From NCBI GenBank assembly GCA_002914845.1, contig JXTC01000132.1:62001-126000 (forward strand): a DNA stretch of 64,000 bases, written 5' to 3'. The translations under genes were made by a program, and so were the position numbers. Of this stretch, positions 35,760 through 46,303 are shown piece after piece. The stretch comes from Trema orientale. Its lineage: Eukaryota; Streptophyta; Magnoliopsida; Rosales; Cannabaceae. How positions within the stretch are numbered: the first letter of the stretch is position 1; each line of letters starts with the position of its first letter. A model generated the notes under the pieces. It worked only from the letters and a program-made list of their open reading frames with translations. It did no database searches and was not told the DNA's origin.

Positions 35760-37240
35760 CATTCTTACTTTAGTTGATATGCGTATTATTGTATCGTGTG
35801 ATCATATTTCAATTTATTCTATTTAATACCACTATTTCAATATACTTACTGGTATAATTAAATTAATATAAAATTTCACTGATTAATACCAGTTTATTAA
35901 AAAATTTTAATCTAAGCTTAGCTTGTGACAGTATATGATAGTGTTCTATTAAAGATATTTCACTACATTGTGAAAGTTTACTTAGTGGTAATAAATTATA
36001 TGAAATTTCATTCATTAAATGTAAACTTTTCCAATTTTAGCCTTAGTTGTGACTATGACAATATCTAATAGTGCTTTACTAAGTACTATAATCAGTTAAA
36101 TTATGAAATCATGTTTAGTGGTATTAAATAATGTGAAATTTCACCAATTAATACAAATTTATCAAATTTTAGCCTTATATGAACATAATACAATATGTAA
36201 TAGTATTCTACTAAGTACTATAGTTCACTAGGTTTTGAAATTATGCTTATTGATCATAAATTAATGCAAATTTCAATAATTAAAAAGATTGTTCCAATAT
36301 TACATACTCTCATATGAAAATTGAATAAATTTGCATTAATTGGTGGTTGAAAAATTAATATGAAATTTAACTAAAAATAATTGATCCACCTTTTTTTGTT
36401 TTTGTTTTTATATTTTTTTTCCTAAGTTTAGCAAGTGAGTCCATAACATTAAGATATGGTATTCTACTAAGTGCTATAGTCTACAAAATTGTGATATGAA
36501 ATATGCTATTAAATAAATGCAAAATTTTATCTAATGAATGTAAATTTAACCATATTTAGGGCATGTTTGGTATAGCTTTCAAAGATTTTTTAGGGCTCAA
36601 AAAATCTTTTAGGAGTATTTGGATGGATTTTTAAAATATTTTCTTTTATTCAAAAAATCTTTTAAAAAAGTATAGACTCACCATCTTTTGTAGGAAGATC
36701 TTTTAATATTATTCTTCAATAAGTAAAAAGTTATCCCAAACATGTCCTTAATCTTAGTTGAGTATTTGATATTCTACTTAAGTATTATAACTCATTAAAT
36801 TGTGATATGATGGTTAGTGATAATAAATTAGTGTGAAATTTCACTAAATAGTAAAAAATGAATCAAATTTTATTCTAAATTGGGCATATAAAAATATATA
36901 ATATTAATCTATCGAGTATTGTGGCCTACACAATTGTAAAGTTATGCTTATTGGTATTAAATTATTATCAAATATTACTAATTCAGATAAAATTAGTCAA
37001 TTTAGTCTAAGTATAAATGTTATGGTATGTAATAATATTGTACTAAGTACTATAGTATACTAAATTGTGACATTATGCTTAGTAATATAAAAGTAATGTA
37101 AATTTATCCAATTTTTGTCTAAATTGAGTAAGTGACATTATGTAGTAGTGTTCTAAAAAGTGTTGTAGCAAACTAACCTCTTGGTGTTATGCTTAGCGAT
37201 TATAAACTAATATGAAATTTCATTAATTAAAGGCATAGTT
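35760..37240. repeat. Diverged tandem array, ~130-bp unit, about ten copies
   Basis: A recurring module reads TTCTACTAAGTACTATAG, then an AAATTGTGAAATTATGCTTAGTGGT-like block, ATGTGAAATTTCACTAATTAA and a CAATTTTAGCCTTA-like block. Module starts are near 35942, 36070, 36201, 36462, 36769, 36903, 37047 and 37148, about 130 bp apart once a MITE insertion is removed. Monomers differ considerably, so the array is old. It encodes nothing. Confidence 0.75.
36559..36747. mobile_element. Tourist-like MITE (PIF/Harbinger type)
   Basis: 189 bp with terminal inverted repeats GGGCATGTTTGGTATA and, from the right, GGACATGTTTGGGATA. It is flanked on both sides by TTA (36556-36558 and 36748-36750), the PIF/Harbinger target. 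It interrupts a monomer of the tandem array. Confidence 0.9.
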
Positions 37241-40200
37241 GTCACGTCTAACTATAATTAGATCATTAGTATAATGTAAATTGTTGTACAAAGTAAGGGT
37301 CACCACTTTGTGATATTATATACAACACATGTTTAATTGAAGATATTCATTAAATAAGAGGGAAAGAAAATGAGTAGGATGTAAAATGAAAATATTTTTC
37401 CCTCTTAGTTATTTGGTGTGTAGAAGAAAATAGCGGTGATTCAACTAATGTAAAATAACTTCGAAAGTCTCAAAAAAAAAAAAAAGTCTAATGTAAGACA
37501 ACAATAAATGGATAAAGGCCTAATTAGTAATATCTATCTCTATATATCTTGATACATTCAAAAGCTTTTGTGCTCAGAGTATAAACAATCAGAACTCAGA
37601 ATTAATGCAAAAGACTAGAGTAAAAAAAAAAAATCCCTTAGGCTATGTTTGGTAGTAAGGAAAGAAAATGGGAAGGAAGGGAAGAATAAGAGGGATAGAA
37701 AATATGTTGGATAGAAATAAAAGTGATTTTCTTCTCAAGCTAAATTCTAACTGTGGTTGTCAATCACATACTTATATAGGACTAAAAAATTCTGAGATTG
37801 AAATCAAATCAGTTGTATATAACTATTTGATCTAACTATTGTAGAGTCCCAAGTCCCACATCGGATATGCTTTAGCAAGGTAATTCATAAGCTCAAAAGT
37901 ACGTTCAAGTTAGAACTTTTTAGTAAGGTCCAGTGGTGTTTCATTAAATATTCAGAACCGATCGAGTCTATACATGTCTGGACATCTTGGTAGGCAACCT
38001 TGGGCAGTAATTATGGTAAATGCGGACCACGCATGCCGGAGTTCCGGAAAGCTATTTGAAATTGTTAGACTTTTAATGCTAATTATTCACCGAACCAGTT
38101 ATGTTTTGCATTTAAAGTCATTATTTGATAACAGGCTTTGAATATTATTCTTGAAAGTCGGCTATCATTAATCAAAATGAAGTCAGTTGTGGTTGACTTC
38201 ATATGTATTTAGGTGAAAAAAAAAAAAAAAAAACCATTTTTTGTGGTGTTTTAGTAATTTGCTGAAAAAAAGGATTTGAAATCCTTAAGTCCCTAGAAGC
38301 GTCATGACACAGCCCACACACCCCTCCCTCATCTCTCTCATCTATAGGTCCCCTAGCAGCACACCACCACTACCTACCTCGTCGCCACCGCACCTAGTCC
38401 GAACTCTCCTCTCCAAAAGATGATGCCACGTTCGGAGTTCTCACCACCATTGAGCAACGTGGGTGAGAGAATGAAAGCTCACGAGCAAACGCCTGATTTC
38501 ACCACAATTTGGGTCGATCCGACCACACCTAGCCTTGCCACTGGCAAGGAACGCAAGTCCAGACACGTGCACACATAAGTAAAACATATATAATAATAGT
38601 TTTCTCAACCCAAACGAATGGTATATACCTAGAATAGTAACAACTATATAGTTTTGTAAAAAATTAAATAAAAGATTGGGATTAACTTGAAAAGAAAATA
38701 GGTTTTGGACAAATAAAACATATATTTCATAACATATAGGTCTCTAACTGCAAAACTTTTTTCAAATTGATTTTCTCTCCCTCATAGTCACATATACTCG
38801 GACAAAAAAATTATAAAGCTTAGACAAGTAAATACTTAGCCAAATAATCAAGAAAAAAGAAGGGAATGCAGTACGCACAGAGAATTTGGGGAAAGATATT
38901 GACCTTATTGGATGGGTTTTAACTTTTTAGTTAGTCTAGGTTTTTTTGTTTTATTTTATTTTTCTGTGTTAAGCTTTGCTTTTTCCCTTTTTAGAAGATT
39001 CTGATAGTGTTAATAATCAAAGACCAATCGTTAAAATAATATTTAGAGTATAAAAAAGCTTTAAAAGATTTTTAAAAAATACAATTTTATTTTTTTAAGG
39101 AAAGATAATACATTTTTCAGTAGACACAAACGGAGGATAAAGCTTTAAAAGGATAATTATTATGTGAAAATAACAATTGATCATTATTAACGGCAAGAGT
39201 ATAAAGGGAATAACCAGAGAGAGAGAGAGAGAGATGGCTAGCGAGGAGAAACTCTGTGCATTTTTTTTATTATTTTCTAAATTACATATGAGACCTTAAA
39301 ACTTCGTACTTTCTTTAGATCTGAATTAATACATTCTTAGAGTATATTATCTAGATTTTTCTTTAAAATAGTCAAACAGAACACAATTTCAAAATTCAGA
39401 TTTTTTTTTTTGAAAAGTCAAATAAAGGTTTTCAAAATTCAACCCCTAAAAAAATGGGAATTAAAATAAAACAAAAGTAAAACTATTTTCATATCATTAC
39501 CGAATTTGAACTTTCATATCACAGATACTAATTTCAAAGGGAAAAAAAAGAATCTTTGCAATTAATACTAAATAATAACTTGTTAAACTTGCTATAATGG
39601 GTAATTTTTAAGTCTATATCATTATTTGTATTTAATGCTTACACTATTTTTTATAATTTTTTGATGCTTAAGAGGTATTGTAAGTTTTAGGTCTAAAAGA
39701 AAACCACACAAAATAAGATAAAATAACAAATACCAATAAATCTCACACAAATTTATAATCAAGTTAAAAAAGAAAAAAAAAAGATGATTTATGGTTTTAT
39801 ATGCCTTCACACGTAGAGAAGAATTATTAAAATAGAAATAGACATAAACCAAAAAGAATTAGATCTTTCCGATTAGAGGTTAACTATAGGTAAAAATATA
39901 GATAGGTAGAAACAAAAAAGAAAGTCTCAAGAGGCTCAAGAGAATAAAAGTGGCTAGGGTTTTCATATTGTTGTTGTTGTGTGTTGAATAAAAGTGGCTA
40001 GGGTTTTCATATTGTTGTTGTTGTTGTGTGTTTATAATTATTTTTTATTTTATTTTTTTTCTGTTGCTGAATGGTAAAGACACTTAATTTGTATGCCTTA
40101 CGTTGTGCTATTGTAGTAATGACTCGTGAATTGCCTAACAAAAGTTATTTTGGACAAATGGATTCTCCCTAATTTTGCATAAATGAAGAAAACGACTTTC

Positions 40201-40445
40201 ATCAAATCGTCATAGAGTGTTGTTCCACTAGATATGAGTTTTATTATTTGACTAGTCTCACATATATTAACTTTCACAATTATATTTGTTATATATAATG
40301 GAGTTAGCACATTAATTACTTAGTAGTACTAGTACACCAAATTTGATTTGGTAGACAAAAATTGACCCATGTTGTATAAATGTGATTGTGAACTAGAATC
40401 GTGAGATCAGAGAACCCAACAGCTTCACTTCCAAGCTATTAATTT
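37241..40445. other. AT-rich spacer with minor repeats
   Basis: No supported gene. Noted: GTCCCACATCGG at 37853-37864; a less AT-rich block at 38290-38580 without a recognisable coding frame; GAGA repeats near 39220; and a ~42-bp direct repeat (GTGGCTAGGGTTTTCATATT with a (TTG)n tail) at 39943-40030. Confidence 0.4.
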
Positions 40446-40652
40446 AAGGGTTTTGGACACTTATACTTATCTTTTTAAAAATAATACTAAAAATACGATC
40501 TCTAAAAAATAATTAAAATTCCGTACGACCTTTGTTGGCATTTTTCTAAATACTTCAGCTAAAAAACGCGGTGGCATTTTCATAATTTTTACTATCTTTT
40601 TCAAAAACAGTCTTTTAATATTAAATGGGCCAGAATAAACGTGGCAGCTTTA

Positions 40653-40715
40653 TGGCCTAGTGGTTGGGCCACAAATGACTAAGCCACTAACATTGGTTGA
40701 TGGGGCTCGAGCCCC
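40653..40715 (+). other. tRNA-like A/B-box module, left arm
   Basis: A box TGGCCTAGTGG at 40653-40663 and B box within the palindrome GGGGCTCGAGCCCC at 40702-40715, about 40 bp apart, like a Pol III type 2 promoter or the head of a tRNA-derived SINE. Confidence 0.6.
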
Positions 40716-41109
40716 AATACTGACATTTTTAGTTTTTTTCATTATTTTAATTTTTTTTCTCTTTGTTTTAAATTTTGTTCCTTTTTAATATTAGTTACAA
40801 ATAATTACCAATTTAGTAACTAGTTTCTACTAATAAAATTAATCAAATTGGTCATTAGTTTTTTCTAGTGTTTTTTCATTATTTTTTTTCTTTTTAAAGT
40901 TATTTACATGTAGAAACCAAATTAGTTACTAATTTTCGCTAATAAAACTATTCAACTTAGTCATTAATAATAATTTCCTCTTTTTTCTCAATTTTATTTT
41001 TCTTTTTTTTTCAAATTATTTTTTCTTTTCCTATTTTTTAATTATTTTTCTCTTTCACTTTATTCTTTTTTTTTTTTAACAAGCACTAACTTTTTTTTCC
41101 CCCTATTCT

Positions 41110-42140
41110 TATGTAAGTAAGTAACATGAAACCACAAAGATTTCTAGGAAACTAGTTTGGTTTCTTTTTAACAGAATACTCTGTAGGTAAGTAAGTCGAA
41201 AGAAACCACAAAGGTTTCTTGGAAACCAGTTTGGTTTCTTTTTAGCAATATGTCCTATAGATAAGTAAATCACAGGAAACCACAAAGGTTTACCAGTTCG
41301 GTTTCTTTTTAGCGGAATACCCTATACGTAAGTAAATTATAGGAAACCACAAATGTTTCTTGAAAATCAATTCAGTTTCCTTTCAGTAGAATGCACTGTA
41401 CTTAAGTAAATCACAGGAAACCATAAAGGTTTCTTTTTAGCAGAATGCCATGTACATAAGTAAATTAGAATGAACCACAAATGGTTCCTAGAAACCAGTT
41501 TGGTTTCTTTTTAGTGGAATACTAAATCACAAAGGTAACCTGGAAACCGATTGGTTTCCTGGAAACCGATTGGTTTCCTTCTAACGGAATGCCCTGTATG
41601 TAAGTAAATCACAGGAAACCACGAAAGTTTCTTGGAAACTAATTTGGTTTCCTATTAGCGGAATGTCCTTACAGGAAATCACAAAGGTTTCCTTTTGCGA
41701 AATGTTCTGTACGTAAGTAAATCACAGGAAACCACGAATATTTCTTAGAAACCATTGTGGTTTCCTTTTTACAAAAAGTCTTGTAGCTAAGTAAATCAAA
41801 GGAAACCATAAAGGTTTTCAATAAACCACTTGAAACTATTATGGTTTCTTTTTTGAAAAATGTAATGCACCTAAGTAAATCACAAGAAACCATGGAAATC
41901 ATTGTCGTTTTCTTTAGCATAATACTCTGTAGCTAAGTAAATCACAGGAAACCAATAAATTTTCTTGAAAACCATGATGGTTTTTATTTTGCAGAATGCT
42001 CTGTAGCTAAGTAAATTACATGAAACCATGAAAGTTTCACATATACTATTGTGGTTTCTTTTTCAAATCACAGGAAAATAATGAAAGTTTCCTAGAAATT
42101 ATTGTGGTTTCTTTTTTGTAAAATATTCTTTAGCAAGAAT
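41110..42140. repeat. Hairpin-forming tandem array, ~70-bp unit, about 14 copies
   Basis: Each unit contains GTAAGTAAATCACAGGAAACC, then ACAAAGGTTTCTTGGAAACC and AGTTTGGTTTCTTTTTAGC, ending GGAATGCCCTGTA. GGAAACC and GGTTTCC alternate within each unit, so single strands can fold into serial hairpins. Unit spacing is about 67-76 bp in the first copies, with indels later. It lies at the centre of the fold-back element. Confidence 0.85.
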
Positions 42141-42708
42141 TGAGTGAGACATTGAACAAGGACGTTGTAGAACATGATCAAGTTCTCAAATTAAGTAATT
42201 ATGTTTTTGAAGTAAAAGCAACATAAAACTATTTAATACTAATTTAGATTTTGATTTCAAGAATTGCAATAATCAACTTAGTTTCTAGTTCAAACTAATT
42301 TAGTTTCTGATTTCTATTTCTATTTCTTGATTAACTATTGGATTCTAATGACCACAACCAATAATTAGAAACCAATAGTAAAAATAGTTTCTAGCTTCTA
42401 ATATTAGTTTTTTTTTTTAAAAAAAAAGAAAATGAGTTTTGGAAAATGAATTCAAAAAAGAAAATACGAAAAAAGGAATAAATAAAGGAAAAAAGACTTA
42501 AAATAAATAAAAAAAACAAAAGCTAAAAGGAAAAAGTAATAAAGTTCGATGTGAAAAGAAAAATTAAAAAGAGAAAATGAAAAAAAAAAATAAAGAATAA
42601 AAGAAGATAACAAAGAAACATAAGAGAACAAGAAAAAAAAAAAGGTTCAGGAAAAAGAAAAAAGATTTAGGAAAAAGGAAAAAGAAAAAGAACAAAAGTT
42701 GTAGAGTT

Positions 42709-42764
42709 GGGAATTGATCCTATGATAGGAAAGACAAAAAGGACTATGCTAATCGATAGAGCCA
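42709..42764 (-). other. tRNA-like A/B-box module, right arm
   Basis: On the minus strand TGGCTCTATCGATTAG (42764-42749) resembles an A box and GGATCAATTCCC (42720-42709) a B box, about 30 bp apart. It is the mirror-image counterpart of the left-arm module. Confidence 0.55.
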
Positions 42765-43143
42765 ACAATATTCTTAGATAGTTTTGAACATTTTTTATTA
42801 TAAATGTTTTTTTACAAAAGATGATTTTATTTACGGAAATACCACCGCATAACTTATAATTTAAAAAGTGGCCTATTTTCAGAAAAATATCGTACAAAAA
42901 GAAGTGTATTGGGCCGGGTTGTATTTTAGGCATTATTTTTCTAAAAATAGTACAACATGTCATTTTCCCTTAATTTAGTTCTAGCTAGAAAAACCTGAAT
43001 CTTAATGAGTAAGCAAAATAGAGGAAATAATATAAATAAACTGCTCATTTGGTACCCAAAAAAAAAAAGGTTTTCTAACACTTATACCTACAAAAACTGA
43101 AAAAAATTACAAATATACGGAAGTCACACTTTTTTCTAATTTT

Positions 43144-43401
43144 CGTACGGTTTTTATTAGGAAAATATCACTTTTTAAAAAATATTTAAAAAAATACTAT
43201 TTTTAAAATAGTTACTAGTTACAATTTCTGTAAACTGGTTACTAGTTACTAGTTACTAGTTATATACCAGTTATAAATATCTTTGGTTACTAGTTACCAG
43301 TTTCCAGAAACTAGTTACTAAAAACCAGTTACTATTTTAAAAAATAGCATTTTTTTAAATAATTTTTTAAAAATAGTATTTTTCTAATAAAAACCGTACC
43401 G
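43144..43401. mobile_element. Small fold-back (MITE-like) element core
   Basis: The ~79-bp arm at 43144-43222 (CGTACGGTTTTTATTAG onward) is repeated inverted at 43322-43401 with few differences. The loop is built of GTTACTAGTTAC words. Weaker inverted similarity extends outward to about 43070 and 43480. The outer sequence (AACACTTATACCTA) resembles the end of the larger fold-back element, suggesting a shared family. Confidence 0.7.
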
Positions 43402-43481
43402 CCCCTTAAAAAATACAAAACCACCGTATTTTTCAAATTTGTTTTTCTCAAACACCGTATATTGTGTAATTTCCCCAAAAA

Positions 43482-46303
43482 AAAAAAACAAAACACTTGG
43501 GGCCCATCGTTTACTTTTCATTACCTTCGGCTTTTTCTTTAATTAATTTCATAAGAGCTCACTGTTAAAATAGCTAGTGGCCCCGCACCACTTATTGGGG
43601 TGGCTTAGTAGTAATAATTGGTTAGTGAAAGCTCATGGTAACGATTCGTGTGCTAGAATTGGTTAATAGAAAGTCGTGATCGTGATTTTGGTGTTGGATG
43701 ACCCCTTGAGACTCTTAAATATGAAAGCTTATTTCTAACCTGTACCTAAACTAGTGCGCCAGAGACTATAACCCATGTAATCCATATTGAAAACAACATT
43801 CATCATGCCTTCTATTATCTGATAGGTAAGACTCAATAAAGAGTGATTAACAAATATTCCTATTAACGAGATTAGAAACTCTTTTGATAACGCATATGAA
43901 GAGATGCCACTCTAATCGTCGTTCCTCATTCTTTATTTTTTTACTCATCAAAAGCAAAAAAAGAAAGCTAGTGGCCAGGACCTGTATTCTATCTTCTTTC
44001 TTTTTCTAATTCAAGTATACTTTGTTTTCTCAATGTTTATACATTAGTTAACTTGACTGGAAAATTCTGATATGATGGACATCGGCATTTAGATGTGCAA
44101 TTTTTGCTAAGTCAATATAAAGACAACACCGATCCATTAGGAAGAGATTTCTTTAACTAAATTTAAGCTAATTCTTCACTCTTTAAACAAACATAAGTAA
44201 ATCATGTGAACTTTCATCACAAATTCATGATTAACTACGACGTTAGGTAAAAAAAAAAAAAAGCAAAATATATTATACAATAGACTACATCCTTAAGAAA
44301 TTGACTAAGATGTAATCAAAATAGTTTTTTTTTTTTTTTTGAAATAAAAGAATTGGAACTTTTGGTAGACTAAGTGATTAAAATAAAGTTTAATTTAAAT
44401 AAATACACAATTTATGACTGAATAAAAAATTCGTAGCTAAAATTTTAGTTCCAAAAAATATAATTCAGTATGATTAAATGTACATTCAGTCATAGCCAAA
44501 TTCATAGTCTTAAATGTAGCCAAATTCATATACTAAAAATAGATTATGATAAACTGTGACTAATGGTAAAATTGCAATTAATAGTGTATTTTTCGAAAAT
44601 ATAGTAGGCCCATTCTGATGACAAGTGTTTTGTTTTTCTTTTTTTTTTTTTATTTTTTTAAGAAAATGGAAAAAATAAAACATTAATTTGTTCTATATAT
44701 TACTCGAGTGGACTTGAGTACATACTACACAACGACTAGTCAGAGCCATTTCAACTTTTCTGTAATTGGTCATTATTCCACGTTCGAATGTGCCTTGAGG
44801 AGTTATTTCATGTACTATTGTAAAATATAGTTTATACTTTACACTATGACTTCAAATAAAAAATAAAATTCCCTTTGAACCCTTCGACTTAGTTTCTCCA
44901 TTACAATAAAGAGCATCTACTATGTCTAGCATTAATATCCCCATGTTCTTTGATTATATAACTATCTTATCTTTCGAAACTGATAGCTTAACGGCCTTCA
45001 TTTGTTCTATAAATATTTCGTTATTTTAAATAATTTATCATATTATTACTATTGATCCGGTAGGACTACTGATCATAGCCATAGTATTTAATTTATTTTC
45101 TTTTCCTTAATAAGAAAATAATGAGTAATCATATTTTCAGTTAGGCTTTTGACCCTTGCCGATAACATGTTCTGCTTTTAATCAAAATCATTGGACCTTT
45201 TTTATTTTATATAGAGTGTCATTCATTTTAGAGGTGACGACTGACGAGGCAACACAATTATTCATAATCTATTTTTAATTTTTTAAAAAAAAAGAAAAAC
45301 TTCCAAAACCTAGTCATATAATAATAGGTCGTCGCAATCCTAAATTTCTCTCAAACTAATATGGGCAAAACTATTAAACATACAAAATATAAATAATATT
45401 TAATCTGATTTGGAAAAATAATCCTAGAAAAGTCCAAATCATATATATGTTTATCAGTTATGAACTTATGACAGAGAATATTAGTACTTATTATCAAAAA
45501 AAAAAAAAAAAGAATATTAGTACTTAGTAGGTGAGGCCGTGAGGGTATGGCATGTACCATGATACGGCGCTTCGCTGGAAAAACACTGAAATTGGACATA
45601 ATTTGCCATATGTGCATCAATTTTTTTTTTTTGACGGGAAAAACATTATTTTCTATGTTGTGCGCTGATGTTGTTAACCATTAGTACATTAGAATATGCT
45701 TTTACATTTTCTAGTACAAAATGTTCTTTTTTCAGAATATGCTTTTAGATTTTCTAGTGCAAAATGTTCTTTTTTATTTTCCTCCGACTATGTTTATCTG
45801 AACATATATATGTACACGTATATTATTTGACCTGACGAAGTGAATATGCGACATCTCTCTGCATACAGACCCAAATCCAATCCTCATTCTATCCATCTCT
45901 CTGTATTTAGTCGTGTTTGCTCTGCTATCACTACGTATGATTTCAAAAAAGAATATCACATCATTACATGTCCATATCATATCAATATAACATTAAATGT
46001 CCATATTGATGGATGGTTATCATTCTTACTATTTATTGTTCACCTTTTGCACACCTAAAATTGTGCAACAAAATTGGTTAGCCCCTTTTTCATGATGCTC
46101 GTGACATACATTATTTTGTCCCAGACCCAACAAACATTGCAGGCTCAAATCATGCCTTAAATCCTATAAAGTTCTTACACTTTTTCTTTACTTTACCCCT
46201 CACAATCACAATTCACAATTCACAATCCAAGCCTTATGGAACAAGAAGCTTTGGCTTTCTATCCTTAGAAAGCAAAAGTAATACAATCAAGTACTTCCTA
46301 GCC
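43482..46303. other. AT-rich spacer, no supported gene
   Basis: Scattered poly-A and poly-T tracts and no frame with recognisable domains. A short direct repeat (ATATGCTTTTAGATTTTCTAG-like with CAAAATGTTCTTTTTT) lies at 45692-45775. An A-box-like GTGGCTTAGTAGT at about 43600 has no B box. Confidence 0.4.

Larger units (their letters stand above)
40446..42971. mobile_element. Fold-back element with tRNA-like arms and minisatellite core
   Basis: The ends are diverged inverted repeats: the left begins AAGGGTTTTGGACACTTATA, the right (reverse-complemented) AAGGGAAAATGACATGTTGT, and the similarity continues inward (for example ACGCGGTGGCATTTT against ATGCGGTGGTATTTC) for at least 300 bp per arm. 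AATTT flanks both sides (40441-40445 and 42972-42976). Each arm carries a tRNA-like A and B box pair in mirror orientation, and the centre is a tandem array of hairpin-forming units. There is no coding region. It may be a non-autonomous MULE or fold-back relative. The boundaries and the 5-bp duplication are plausible rather than proven. Confidence 0.7.

Noticed and set aside
41110..42140. CRISPR-like array
   Set aside because: Regular repeats occur, but there are no unique spacers, units diverge gradually, and the genome is a plant's; this is a minisatellite.
43590..43690. A-box-like GTGGCTTAGTAGT as another SINE
   Set aside because: No B box was found at the expected distance.
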